From NCBI RefSeq assembly GCF_032854445.1, contig NC_088298.1, positions 21,353,295-21,417,294 on the forward strand: a DNA stretch of 64,000 nt. The letters run 5' to 3'. How positions within the stretch are numbered: position 1 is the stretch's first letter; each line of letters begins with the position of its first letter. A program made the translations under genes and the position numbers. The notes beneath the pieces were generated by a model. That model did not search any database, had not been told where the DNA came from, and saw only the letters and a list, made by a program, of their open reading frames with translations. This DNA is from Liolophura sinensis. Lineage: Eukaryota; Mollusca; Polyplacophora; Chitonida; Chitonidae. Below, one piece after another: positions 45,425-56,896 of the stretch.

Positions 45425-45585
45425 AGCACCATTTGCCAGCTATCACACTGTCGTCGCTGCGTTAGTTTCTTCTATATGCTGTACATCTGTCACACTGTTG
45501 ATGCTGCGCTAGTTTCTGCTCTATGCTGTACGTCTGTCACACTGTTGTCGCTGCGTTAGTTTTTTCTGTATGCTGTACGTCTTAA
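45425..45585 (+). repeat. Dispersed repeat family B, copy 7, core triplicated
   Basis: CCATTTGCCAGCTATCACAC opens the copy. The block TCACACTGT..CGCTGCGTTAG..TATGCTGTACGTCTG then occurs three times with starts at 45443, 45490 and 45537, an exact 47-bp period. A local tandem expansion of one family B core. Confidence 0.85.
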
Positions 45586-45656
45586 CTATTTTGTGACGCG
45601 AATTTGTAACGCGTTTTATTAGGAATCCACAATGGCAACCTCTAATCCCGGTTTAA

Positions 45657-45911
45657 TTAATTAATTTATTTATTTGATTGGTGTTTTACGCGGTACTCAA
45701 GAATATTTCACTTATACGACGGCGGCCAGCATTATGGTGGGTAGAAACCGGGCACAGCCCGGGGGAAACCCACGAACATCCACAGGTTGCTGCCAGACCT
45801 TCCCACGTACGGCCGGAGAGAAAGTCAGCATGAGCTGCGACCACACTGGTAAGAGACTCTGGGTCATTACGCTGGGCTAGCGCGCTAACCGACTGGGCCA
45901 CGGAGGCCCCC
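45657..45911 (-). mobile_element. Full-length inverted SINE with 15-bp duplication
   Basis: Tail TTAATTTATTTATTTGATTGG at the left, a body very close to consensus, and the head GCTGGGCTAGCGCGC then TAACCGACTGGGCCACGGAGG at the right. CTAATCCCGGTTTAA flanks both ends (45642-45656 and 45912-45926). Part of the B-box region is deleted (GAGCTGCGACCACACTGG). Confidence 0.95.
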
Positions 45912-45926
45912 CTAATCCCGGTTTAA

Positions 45927-47684
45927 GCGGAAGTAAATACATATCTACAGAGACAAGTGCCAGTAAAAGTTTTTGTTTTCGACTGTGACCGTATATTGCC
46001 AATTTTGCATGGTCGATATTTGCACCTACTGACAAACTGTATCTAAAAGACACATCGCTTATGCCTTCTCACAAGTTTTACCAGTGATGTTTCACTCTGA
46101 AATAAACAACAAGCTAAAAGGTTTGGAGATTTAGGGGCTCCTCTGCAGCACTAACAGTTAACATCTCAATGCAAAATTAATCGTTGTTGGTCGCCTTTCG
46201 AAGTTTAGTACGTCAATGCTATAAAGAATTTCTAATAGTAACAGTTTTCAGTACCACTAATTCTGGAGAGCTATACCGTCTTCATCTTCTTAACCCTAAG
46301 GTATAGAGATTCATTTCACCATTAAGCTATATCCAATGTGCATACGCACAGTTGTGATGTAAGCCCTGGATGTCTCGATGTAAAGGTTAGGGTCAAACAA
46401 ACACACTGAATAAGCCCGAGACATTCGTCCAAGCGCACTTCAGGTCGTGGTCTCCTTTAAGAAAAGAGTCTGGCGCCAAACATCACGTGTAATCTCCCGC
46501 CAAAACGAGCAGGGGAGGAAGACAACATGGCGTGATGGTAAATCGGTCATCTGCCTTAGAGACTCTGCTCACTGCTGCGTTTTAACGCCGTTACGTTTAC
46601 TGTTAAATGAGAAGTCTATAATAGTGGTTAAGGCCTGAAGAAATCCTGAGGTAATGTTAACTATGCTTAAATAATGGCCGTACTTTTTCGGCTTATTTTA
46701 CATCTATAGGTCTGTAATTTCATCCAATTTATAATTTGCACACAAGTTTAAGTTGAGATACTCTGTGTTTAAACCAAATAAGGCAATTTGTAGTATAGGT
46801 AATTTATGGTGACATGCTAATTTAATTTCTCTCTTTTAGGCATTCCTTGAAAAAGGAATTTTGACAAAATTTTTGCTGCTTTACTATACCCTGAACATGT
46901 TTGTCTTTCAATAACACCACAATAGCACCACATGAGGTGTAGGATTGCTCCCTCGGGTATGAAATCCTCCCAACCTATACTGTTAATTCTCACTCCCTCC
47001 ATCAATATGGCATACGCAATAATACCGGCTCTTGGTCAGTGGTTTACTACAAGCATCTTGCTTTTCTCCTCCCTACATCAATGAAATATTGTAGAGTACA
47101 GCGCAATAAAGCAATGAATCATTCGATATATCGGTTTGTTAGTCAGTCATACGAGTCAGCTTTCATCGTACCCGACATAATGCGTAGAAAGACACTTAGC
47201 TTAAAGCAATACACGAACGATACGTGGTGTGAAATTCTGGTGAGATAAAAATGTATAGAACAAATTTTAATCGACAGTTGTCTCTTCTCCATGCAATGTC
47301 AGCGTAACAGCGACACAAGTATATGTCAGATGGTGATAGCTTACTTTTCTCATTTATTTATTTCCTTTCTTTGTTTGGATTATGCATTCGAAAGGTTTCA
47401 CTGTAAACTTTAAAAAGCCTGGGAGTTAGCGAACTTAAAACGAATCGGTCATTTTTTCCTCTTCGTTTATGCTATTGTACACTTCTTGGACTTCGTGTAA
47501 TGGATTTTTATACTTTGCCTCTGTCACAATAACAATGTTCTCAAAATGATATCATACAGCTTGGAGAAGACTTAGTAATCTATCATTGTTTTAGTCGTGT
47601 GGATGGAAAATACCATACGAGCTGGGAGAAAACATACCTCGCCAGGTGCCTAACAAAACACCTAGCGAAAGGGGCCAAGAAGTC
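45927..47684. other. Intergenic, mostly nothing recognised
   Basis: A possible SINE 3' relic lies at about 47068-47120 (CCTCCCTACATCAATG, AAATATTGTAGAGTACAGCGC). Other frames show no recognisable protein. Confidence 0.4.
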
Positions 47685-47820
47685 ATTTATTTATTTGGAA
47701 TGTTGAGTCATATTCAAAAATATTTGACTTATAGACAGCATTATGGTGGGAGGAAACTGCACAGAGCCCAAGGAAACCCACGACCACCTGGATTTGAACT
47801 CTCATCGACCGCCTTGGTCG
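47685..47820 (-). mobile_element. SINE (V-SINE type), inverted, internally deleted
   Basis: Tail ATTTATTTATTTGGAATG, then GTCATATTCAAAAATATTTG, GACAGCATTATGGTGGGAGG, AAACTGCACAGAGCCC, CCCACGACCACCTGGATTTG and AACTCTCATCGACCGCC. The stretch between CACGACCA and the CTGGACTTGAACTC homologue is lost. Confidence 0.75.
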
Positions 47821-47884
47821 CGAATACAACCGACTTTTTAGCGCGTCCTTTATATGTTGGATGGCAACCACTTAGACAATGACT

Positions 47885-48140
47885 GCAATGGACAGTTCAT
47901 CTGTCATTGGTTGGTGCCATGTTGGCATGCATTTCCCGAGATAAAATCCTTCGTCCGTTTGATCAATTTATTTTGGTTCGGTCAGAAGACGTTAGCTGGT
48001 GGAGTTAGCTGGTAAATTACATTAGGGTTATCGCATAACACTTTTTTAATACTCTACTCTAGCACAGAAGAAGTTGATCGAGTTACGCATCGTTTTGAAT
48101 GATTTTCTTCTTTCGTGCCAGCTAGAAGAAATGGACAATG
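47885..48140 (+). repeat. Dispersed repeat family D, copy 2
   Basis: GTGCCATGTTGGCATGCATTT, CCCGAGATAAAATCC, TTTTGGTTCGGTCAGAAGACG, GTTAGCTGGTAAATTACATT, GGGTTATCGCATAACAC, AGTTGATCGAGTTACGC and TTTTGAATGATTTTCTTC. Partners at 37690-37960 (inverted) and 52870-53130. Confidence 0.8.
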
Positions 48141-48214
48141 GCAAGCTCTAGCTTGTAAACAAATGAATTTTGTGTTGATATTTGTGAAAAACCATGTTCA
48201 GCAAATACGCTTAT

Positions 48215-48640
48215 TGCCCACGTCTCGTACCTTTCCAGTGAAGACTTGCTGTGAACGGCGTGCCAATGACTCGTGCTCTGTCTCTGAGAACCTTGATGCT
48301 ACAATGGTTCACTTCAGGCGTTTGGTTAAGCAGCCAGTTGACTAATGAAGAGAAGCAAGGCGTCCTCAGTAAATTATGACAATAGAGACGAACAAGTGAT
48401 TGGATGAATGGTCATTTGAATGAAATATGAAATACAACATTAAATACTTTAGTGGACTCACGGGGTTAATTATTGGGTGAATGAATGGCTAAGATGAATG
48501 AATGGCTTCACGACATCGGCAAGTGTTACCATCACATGGCTAAGAATGAATGAACAAACGATTTTGGTTTAACGCCACATGGGAAATATTGCACTCATAG
48601 CGTGTCTAATGAATGGCTAAGATACAAAACAAGATACACC
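48215..48640 (+). repeat. Element tail with a single 61-bp minisatellite monomer
   Basis: 48225-48475 aligns with 55230-55430 (GTCTCGTAC, TTGCTGTGAACGGCGTG, CGTGCTCTGTCTCTGAGAACC, ATGAAATACAACATTAAATAC, TTTAGTGGACTCACGGG). It is followed at about 48537-48600 by one unit, CATGGCTAAGAATGAATGAAC, AAACGATTTTGGTTTAACGCC then ATTGCACTCAT, which resembles the monomers of the large arrays at 55.4-58.8 kb. Only one clear unit is present here, in contrast to the dozens there. Confidence 0.7.
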
Positions 48641-48744
48641 TTTATGTAAAAACTTGTTTAAAGGTTCTGCCCATTTGTAGGCATTCCGAATCAAAAAAGA
48701 GCCACAGACTGATATATTTTGTGGAGAAATTATGCCTGTGTATA

Positions 48745-48911
48745 TGAGAAAGTTTTTCAGCAACCGGCGGATGGTCATGGATTTCCCCCGGGCTCTGTCC
48801 GGTATCCTCCAACCGTAATGCTGCGCACAGTCGAATAAATCAAATATTGACGTAAAACATGAATCATTGTTTTGGGGGTAAAACAAACAATCAAAATAAA
48901 TAAATAAATAA
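48745..48911 (+). mobile_element. SINE 3' half, diverged
   Basis: TGAGAAAGTTTTTCAGCAACC, GGCGGATGGTCATGG, ATTTCCCCCGGGCTCTGTCC, GGTATCCTCCAACCGTAATG, a shortened 3' block, and a second AAACAATCAAAATAAATAAATAAA tail at 48880-48911. Confidence 0.75.
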
Positions 48912-49074
48912 AGAAGTAAATAAATACTATTCCACATATCAAAATAAAAATTTTGTTCAAATTCATCAACAGATTCCATAAAGCTAGGTTCACACAGCGC
49001 CATTGTCGTTTCAACCCATCGAATTCCACAATGTAAATAGGACAAGTCTATTTCTTTTACACAAAAGATGCGAT

Positions 49075-50290
49075 TTGTCGAAAGCTACAAATGACCGTGA
49101 GATCGTCGAGGGAGGTGAAGTTTCTCAGAGATCATAAAAAATCAGTTAAACTGAACGATGTGCGAAATTCGATAGATGGCGTGTATGCCGGAAGTACATT
49201 ACTGTCGCTCAGGTTGGATTATGGGAAAAACGTGCACAGCTAAGGGCAAAAATGCAGACTACCTTTTGTTAGCAAATCCGGTATTGCGTGCATCACTCGG
49301 AAGGAATTGACAAAGTTATAAGGTAACGGAAAAACACACATTCAGATTCAGCTCGAGAGTGTTTTGTAACTCGAAATGACATCGTGGATACAGCATGAAG
49401 AGAGCGCCATTCACTCACACTGATGATCCCAGATTCTGCGAAGAGCTACAAGAGCCGTATTATTTCCAAGCCCTATCCGTAAAATGAAAGTTAAAAGAAA
49501 AGTAGAAACACTGTATCGCTTGGACATAGGACGCTTTTTTGTCTCCCAATATTCCTAAGGAGATAACCAATGGATTAGAAACCATCCAAGGTCTGTTACC
49601 TGAAGCTATCCAGATAGGATAACCCGGGTTAGAAATACCTTCAAGGGAGTTAAATTTTTAGGCCACAGACTTGGGGTAAATGGATAATTGAAAAGAAAAG
49701 ACAACAGATAATATAATCTGAGTTTATAGAAAGAGGCTGGAAAGAGCCCCAAGCTACCACCCAGAATCTCGCTTTTAATCAGGAACTCTTGAGAGGCTAT
49801 GGGATGCGCCATGAAGGCACAACCGGAAAAGCCTATGCGGCGTCACTCACGCAGATATGGTCAAGGGTCAAAACAGAGCTCGGGTAACCATACAGCGGAA
49901 AGATATGCGATCTGTTATAATAAAGAATTCTAAGTAAAATTCCTCCGCCTGAAGGAGTAATCAGTCTGACATCCCAACACCCACAAAGCGAAATAAGCCA
50001 AACTGTGTTATTCGGTATGGAAGCGAAATCTTGCAGGTTTATCCATTTTGGAAACGAACAACATTTTGAGGATCTCCTTGAAATTAATGAATTTTAAGTT
50101 CAAACCTAGTACTGATTAAGATTACGTCATTGCTCTCGTGCTTTGTTATCACACTGCTCAAACCTTTGTTGGAATCCAGTATCTGCTGTATGATTCGATA
50201 ATGGCCTTAGCTCAGGACGAGACGAGATGCGGTGTAAAACAAACTAACATCACTTAAATAAAACATTCTGGTGTAAGATATAAAATGGCA
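49075..50290 (+). repeat. Dispersed repeat family E, copy 1
   Basis: Aligns, with indels, to 59400-61215. Shared blocks: ATGCCGGAAGTACATTACT, TGGATTATGGGAAAAACGTGC, ACTCGAAATGACATCGTGG, AAGAGCTACAAGAGCCG, AATGGATTAGAAACCAT, TCTGTTACCTGAAGCTATCC, TTCCTCCGCCTGAAGGAG, ACATCCCAACACC, and finally GCGGTGTAAAACAAACTAAC. No long frame is conserved between copies. Probably an old non-autonomous element about 1.2-1.8 kb long. Confidence 0.7.
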
Positions 50291-52204
50291 ATCAAAGTTT
50301 TAAAATGTGTCTAACAAACGATTTTTTCTGTAAGCTGTATTACACTGTATGTTACAGGAATCTCGACTTTTGAAAGGAAAGTTGTGTGCCTCAGGCAAAC
50401 TATTAAATTCACCTGAAACACTCCAACGAAGTGTAAAATAACATTCAGGAATAAGGAAAAAGATACCAATCCGTTTTTAAGTTTGCTACACACTAAAATT
50501 CTCCGATTTTTCCTTGAAACCTCTCTCGCGCATAATCCAATAAATAAATTAATTAACGAAATACACATGTATGGCTTTTAAATTTACACTGTAGAAAAGA
50601 CAAATATCGATTACATTTTATCAAATTTGTAGAGTTTTTCGATTCACTTGATCTCGCACAGACATGACGGGGACAGGTGCTATCAGTTTACTCAGTTTTG
50701 GATTGCTTACTTGCTGATCACTCACTGCATTCGTCAAGAATTGTCTTATACAGGAGTCGGTAACATATACAAGGAACCAAGATGTGCCTATAAAACCAAT
50801 GGTTTTTGGCAAGTAACTCCAGGGTTTATCTAGACAACATCTCGATTCCTCTTCCACCAGGAATTTGTTTGAGTTTCTTGCTGGCATTGTAAACACCATT
50901 CTTATTTAACGGGAGATAATTATTGACCCAAACGTACAGTCAGCGCTAAACGTTGTCTTGCTTCTTTAGCAATGGACGTACAAAATCTAAAAATATCGGA
51001 CTGGTGACGCAGTTCCTTCCAGCTTGATGGACAACGCCTGAACGATATGAGAAGGACGTCTTGCTCCGCGAGCGTGTCCAGAGGAGCGGGTTTCGTTACG
51101 GACGATTTCAATCTAGCATCGGGACACCCGAAGTTTTGTCATTATACCTTAGCATTCTGTGTAGCCTGGTACACTGAATAAAGCTCAGTGGCGAACCGAT
51201 TCTCTATATCTTAGCCTAAAACAGCTGAAGACGATGTAGCTCTCTAGAAATGGAGGCACTAACGACTGTTATTGATATAATTTCTTTAGTACTGTCATAC
51301 TTCGAATAATTCTCCATTGACTTGCAGATTAACATTTAGGAACGCGGAGGAGCCCCCATAAGACCATGACTGAAGCAGAACTGGGTAAAAAACATGAAGT
51401 GATGTTAATTACAATGTATTTATCTCTAGTTTAGAATTTCTCAAAACGCTGTACTGTTTTTGATCACATAACAGATACGCTTGCTTTAAAACAATGCCAG
51501 CGATGCAGACCGCGAGGATTCAAAAATTTCCTGGTTCTTCAATTAGTTCGTTTAAATTGTTAATAATTAATTTAGTGTAATTTCTGTTTGCGATTTTGCG
51601 CTGGACTTCCAATGTGCACGCAATGTGTTTGTTCAGTTTCAAATTCGGTGAAGGAATTTTCAAGGATTACAACATCACGACTGATGCAATGGCTATGACA
51701 TATGTTTACTGAAATACCAAGCAAATTTGCTTTATTCTCTCTTTGTTCACCACCGTCAGGAACGGGGTGACACAGCTGCTAAGCAGTCGCAGTATCAAGT
51801 AGAGCACCAGAGGACAGTCAGGATGGAGACAAAATATAACCATATGCAGGTTTATTTTCTGCTCGATGTGGTGCTCGTGGATTGCCGAAATCCTCACCTT
51901 AGAAAACAACAAAATATTTGCTAGGAAAATATCAAGGAAATATGCAATATAAAATTTACCAACCGCAGCCATTTCCCCATCATCAGGGTTATGGGCATAT
52001 AAACGTATATTAAAGTACCCAAATGAAAGAGTACCCAAATGTTAAAAACTTGCACAATTAACCATTCTTTAAAGAATACCTTATGATGTAAAATATCAGT
52101 AAATGATAAAATCATTCTTTACAATGGCTACAATGGCTGCTATTTTTTTTCACGAGGTCATGATACCTGGTTCTCTTTAGAATCTTCTCGAATCCATAAG
52201 AACC
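50291..52204. other. Intergenic, nothing recognised
   Basis: Frames up to about 110 codons show no known domain. No SINE or tandem repeat noticed. Confidence 0.4.
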
Positions 52205-52570
52205 CGAATGTCACCATCTCCTCAGTCTTAAGCTGTAAGATAAAGAGTAATTATGTTGATATCATACCACTGGATTAATACAACTCTTACCGACAGTCAA
52301 CATGAGTCGTAGAGAAAAGCTAAGTACACGAACAGGCAGATTCCTAAAGACGGCTGGAATTGGACAAAGGCAACAGTACAGATTGTACGGTCGACATATT
52401 GAGTTTCTTTGTCTCGTAATGTCTGGAAGATATATTTAACTTAGCTCATGGGATTCCTGGTTACAATACAAAAAAAATAACTGTGCCTCCAGAAGCGAAA
52501 TTGAACATAAGACATCGTAGACAGTTGATGCACTGATTTTTGTTATTGCGCCGTTCTGAATTTAAAGGTA
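52205..52570 (+). repeat. Dispersed repeat family A, copy 3
   Basis: CTCAGTCTTAAGCTGTAAG, AGTAATTATGTTGATATCAT, CAGTCAACATGAGTCG, AAGCTAAGTACACGAACAGG, CAGATTCCTAAAGACG, ATTGCGCCGTTCTGAA and GGTAATGAAG. Same orientation as the copy at 39105. Confidence 0.75.
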
Positions 52571-52869
52571 ATGAAGATATCGGACTTATTCTTTTTTCAG
52601 TCATCCATATTGAGTATCACTGACATGGCATGTGTTTACCAGTTGATGTTCTATTTATTTTGTATCTGTGCAAAGGCAAATAGCCTTCTCCTGCTGACAG
52701 GCCCAAATCATAACCAACGACTAGTTTAATTAGGGTTTTTCCTGAATTATACGTTCTTTCCTAAATAAGATTACCCTTTATCAACATTTCAGCGTAGCTA
52801 TTTCCTTATGGATAAGAAAACATATTTGTTAAACGCCCTTTTTATGGCGCATAGCAAACGTATATAGAA

Positions 52870-53130
52870 CAACTGGTACATTCCTGCGATCGACTGTCCG
52901 GTGTGGGAATGGTTCGCGGTAAGTTGGCAACCATTTTCCGAGATAAAAGCCTGCGTATGTTTGTTCAAATAATTTTGGTTTGGCCAGAAGATGTTAATAA
53001 GCTGGTAAATTAGATTAAGGTTATCAGATAACATTGCATTAATACTCTCCGTTAACACAGAAGACGTTGACCGAGTTACGTTGCACTTTGAATGATTTGT
53101 TCCTTTCGTGCCCAACAGAAGAAATGGAAA
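52870..53130 (+). repeat. Dispersed repeat family D, copy 3
   Basis: GGTAAGTTGGCAACCATTTTCC, GAGATAAAAGCCTGCG, TTTTGGTTTGGCCAGAAGATG, AAGCTGGTAAATTAGATTAAGG, GACGTTGACCGAGTTACG and AGAAGAAATGGAAACTGG. Same orientation as the copy at 47885. Confidence 0.8.
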
Positions 53131-54202
53131 CTGGCAAACTGTCTAAAAGAATCTGCTGATATGAATGAAAACCTGAGTAAATAGGAATTCCGATTCCCAA
53201 GACTCTATTTAGTCTACTTTTTGGATGTAAAAGTTAGTTGATCAAACACATGTTTTTTTCCACATAGAAAGCTATCCTGAGTTTACTGTTACGGGAACTT
53301 TGTATTCACAAATATTAGAATGGCTAGATATGTAGACAGTATAATATCAAAGTGGTCACTTAGTGATCGGTTGATTTTGTAAGGTTTCGTGTTTTTTTTT
53401 TTTTCTGTTTTGCTTAACAGCCGATGTAACTCAGATTGCCACAGTATGTATATGCAGTGAATGAAAATCAAAATCTACATTTTCACAAGTTTGCAACAGT
53501 TCTAATGAACTGCTATCTGTTGTTTATTTGCATGGACAGCAAACAATCTTGTTCTACTTCGGTAGCGATTGTGTAGTATATTTGGTCATATCTCGTCAAT
53601 ACAAACGGCGAGGTAAACAAGACCTCTTGTGTTTCTAGATTCGAGTTTTCCATTATGATATCATCAGACCATGCCTATGGAGATTAGGTCCACATTTTGG
53701 AGCTATAAAAAAAGCGGCTTGCGACGTCCAGTTACCAAGGACTCGATGACAACGTGCAAATGTTTCTTAGCAATTAATGCCAACAAAGTCTGTGACTTCC
53801 CAACATATTAGAGCAAATCGTTATTTCTCCACAAGGTGTGATAACTATACCATTTATCTTGGAATTTCTCTTCATTTTATTCTTTTGTTTTTACGGACAG
53901 AGAACCCTAAATTAGCTCCCAAATAGATGAGGTGCTTTTCTCCCCAGCTTAGAATGGAAAGGAACATTACAGCAGAAACAGTTTTATGATTTACTTGGAT
54001 GGGAAATTGAAGGAGTGCTTCGATATTGGTTGTTACCATGGTAACATGAAGTCGGTAACGGAAAGCGTTCTTCCAATTACAAGAAAAACTTGGCACAGTT
54101 TAAACTTAACACTCTTAACTCGACAAAATGGGCCTGCGCTGAAACGTGTGTTTCCTCGTGGACAAGAATGACAAAGCAACAGATATGCGTGTGTAAGATT
54201 TA
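53131..54202. other. Intergenic, nothing recognised
   Basis: A T run lies near 53392-53404. No gene or repeat family noticed. Confidence 0.4.
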
Positions 54203-55954
54203 AGCAAATACGATGGGTGTACAGTTAACTCATTTCCAAAAAGCTAGCGGAAAAGGAAGCAGATTTTGCTTGCATTAGTACTTCGGAAGTGAAAGAATGC
54301 TTCCTTTCTGTGGCACCAGTGCATTACCCTTTCTTGATCTTTGAAAAAAACCTTAGAGAAATTAAGAGATGAAATCTGCAATAAGTAAATTTCGAATTTT
54401 AATTTACGCTTTGAAAAGAAGACACTGTTTACTGTCGATAACAGAGCTTTTATATGAAAAGTAAAAAGGAACAATGACTTTTGGGGTGACTTTTGGAGTA
54501 TTTCCTGTTTGGGTATTTAGGCCTAACCCATTTGATTTACATAAAGAGCTAAGGCCCTTGGCCTTAACCCACTGACACAATGGAAGCTCACACGACCTTC
54601 CAAGACACAGAATCTAATAGCGTTTATTTTGCTTGTAATGTTCGTTGGTTTGGGGTTTCATTCAGTCTCATTGAGTCTTTCCAACATCATTGGAAACGTG
54701 TTAAATGCTTTTCTTTGCATCATTCCGTTCTATTTTCACACTTTTTATACTTAGTTCTTTGTCAATTTGTGACCAACATCGTTTTGAGAATAGGCCACGC
54801 GATTAATGACCTGGAACGTCCATCTTGGTTGATGGTTCGTACACGAATGTCTATTTCGACGCATAGATAGTAAACATCGTCCTTATTTTATGCACGATTA
54901 TTTTCCGTTCAGACATAGTGGCTACCTTTATTTTCTTTACTTCTACAAAAGGGGAGGGGGGGGGGTAAAATTTTTCTTCTTGGAGGAAACAGAGACGACC
55001 AGACGACAAAAGCCGCGCATGTGTTCATGTGGCATGATATCAGTGATCAGATGATACGGATATATCAGAAATACGATTGACGAATGAGGGGCCTGTGATC
55101 TTTTGACTGAGGTTAACAGAGCGAAGCAGACACAGGCATAAGCAGGAATCTCCACGGTGTGTGAGGATGATCGATATCCAGTACTTCACAAAACGAGGGA
55201 CGTTCAATAGACAGTTGTGGTCCAAGTCTCGTACGTTCCCCGTCTAGTATGAGATTTGCTGTGAATGGCGTGTCAATAATCCGTGCTCTGTCTCTTAGAA
55301 CCACGACTCTAAAACCACTATTGCTTACTTGATGACAGAGAAGAACAGGTAATTGAACGAATTGTGGACTAAATGAAAGATGAAATACATCATAAAATAC
55401 TTTGACCCACGGGTTCACTTATTGTATGCATAAATACACATACCTGCAAACTGAAGAATTACATGAATGTCTAAGAATCAATAAATGACTGATCATTGCT
55501 TCGCGCAAACGAGACTATTGTATTCATATGGCTGAGAATAAATGAATGAATGATTATAGCTTAACGCCAATGGGACTATTGCATTTCATAGGGCTGAGAA
55601 TAAATGATTGACTGATCCACCAGGAGTATGGAACTCATATGACTAAGAATAATTGAATGAATGACGCCATCGGGACTGTTGCATTCATCAGGCTGAGAAT
55701 AAATGAATGAATGATTATGGCTTAACCCCATCCAAACTGTTGCATTCATCAGGCTGAGAATAAATGAATGATTGATTATGGCTTAACCCCATCGGGACTG
55801 TTGCATTTATATGGTTGAGAATAAATGATTGAATGACTATGGCTTAACGTCATCAGGACTGTTGCATTCATATGGTTAAGAATAAATGAATGATTGATTA
55901 TGGCATAACGCCATTGGGACTGTTGCATCCACATGGCTGAGAATAAATGAATGA
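54203..55954 (+). repeat. Near-identical long direct repeat, copy 1
   Basis: From AGCAAATACGATGGGTG to the limit of comparison this matches 62248-64000. I noticed three differences: A/G in CGAATGTCT[A/G]TTTCG, a G run of 10 against 11, and A/C in ATACG[A/C]TTGACG. The offset is 8045 bp, then 8046 bp after the G run. The left boundary is sharp: 54202 and 62247 differ and the sequence beyond is unrelated. The repeat includes a family F copy and the start of the 61-bp minisatellite. Two frames of 96 and 101 codons are kept only because the DNA is. Confidence 0.95.
54960..55225 (+). repeat. Dispersed repeat family F copy inside the long repeat
   Basis: Carries TTCTTGGAGGAAACAGAG, GACGACAAAAGCCGCGC, ACGAATGAGGGGCCTGTGATC, TTTTGACTGAGGTTAACAG, GGCATAAGCAGGAATCTCC and GATCGATATCCAGTAC. 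The best preserved of the family F copies, together with its duplicate at 63005-63271. Confidence 0.8.
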
Positions 55955-56545
55955 ATGATTATGGTTTAACTTCATCAGGACTGTTGCATTTATATGGTTA
56001 AGAATAAATGAATGATTGATTTTGGCTCAACCCCATCGGGACTGTTGCATTCATATGGCTGAGAATAAATGAATAAATGATTATGGCTTAACGTCATCAG
56101 GTCTGTTGCATTTATATGGTTAAGAATAAATGAATGATTGATTATGGCATAACGCCATTGGGACTGTTGCATCCACATGACTGAGAATAAATGAATGAAT
56201 GACTATGGCTTAATGCCATCAGGACTGTTGCATTTATATGGTTAAGAATAAATGAATGATTGATTATGGCTCAACCCCATCGGGACTGTTGCATTCATAT
56301 GGCTGAGAATAAATGAATAAATGATTATGGCTTAACGTCATCAGGACTGTTGCATTTATATGGTTAAGAATAAATGAATGATTGATTATGGCATAACGCC
56401 ATTGGGACTGTTGCATCCACATGGCTGAGAATAAATGAATGAATGACTATGGCTTAACGTCATCAGGACTGTTGCATTTATATGGTTAAGAATAAATGAA
56501 TGATTGATTATGGCGTAACTCCATTGGGACTGTTGCATGCATATG
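55463..56545 (+). repeat. 61-bp minisatellite array 1 with 244-bp higher-order unit
   Basis: About 17-18 monomers of the type CATATGGCTGAGAATAAATG, AATGAATGATTATGGC, TTAACGCCATCGGGACTGTT. Alternate monomers differ consistently (GGTTAAGAATAAATGAATGATTG against GGCTGAGAATAAATGAATGAATG). The variant TGGCATAACG starts at 55901, 56145 and 56389, and TGGCTCAACC at 56023 and 56267, all 244 bp apart, that is four monomers. The first units are more diverged. Frames through it are by-products of the period. Confidence 0.9.
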
Positions 56546-56896
56546 CATGGTATATCATGTTGAAGTAGATCGCCACGTTGGATATAGGAAAGTCGCAATC
56601 AAAGCGCAATTGAGATACAGATTTTGTTAACGACAAGTGATATTCCAGCAAGGTACACGATTTGAATACTCATTTCACTTAGTCGCCTAGAGCATATCTT
56701 GCGTCTTTCTAACATCCTTGAAAACTGTTGACTGCTTCTCTTTGCATGATTCCGTCCATTTTTTCGTACTTTATACACTTTCTTAGTTCTTTGGTGCTTT
56801 GTGTTCTACGTCTTTTTTTGGGAATTCGCCTTGCGATTATTAACCTGAAATGTCCTTATTGGTTGACGGCTGGTATACAAATGTCGAGGCATAGAT
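56546..56896 (+). repeat. Second copy of the minisatellite lead sequence
   Basis: 56695-56895 aligns with 54670-54875: TTTCTAACATCCTTGAAAAC, CTTCTCTTTGCATGATTCCG, TACACTTTCTTAGTTCTTTG, GCCTTGCGATTATTAACCTG and GGTTGACGGCTGGTATAC, ending in GCATAG. It runs straight into the second minisatellite array. 56546-56694 shows nothing recognised. Confidence 0.7.

Noticed and set aside
54580-54870. 96-codon frame conserved in both long repeat copies
   Set aside because: Conservation is explained by the near-identical DNA. The homologous lead sequence at 56.7 kb does not keep the frame.
55990-56598. - strand frames with a repeated His-Ser-Phe-Ile-Leu motif
   Set aside because: They are translations of the 61-bp minisatellite, which is read through only because monomers happen to lack stops in that frame.
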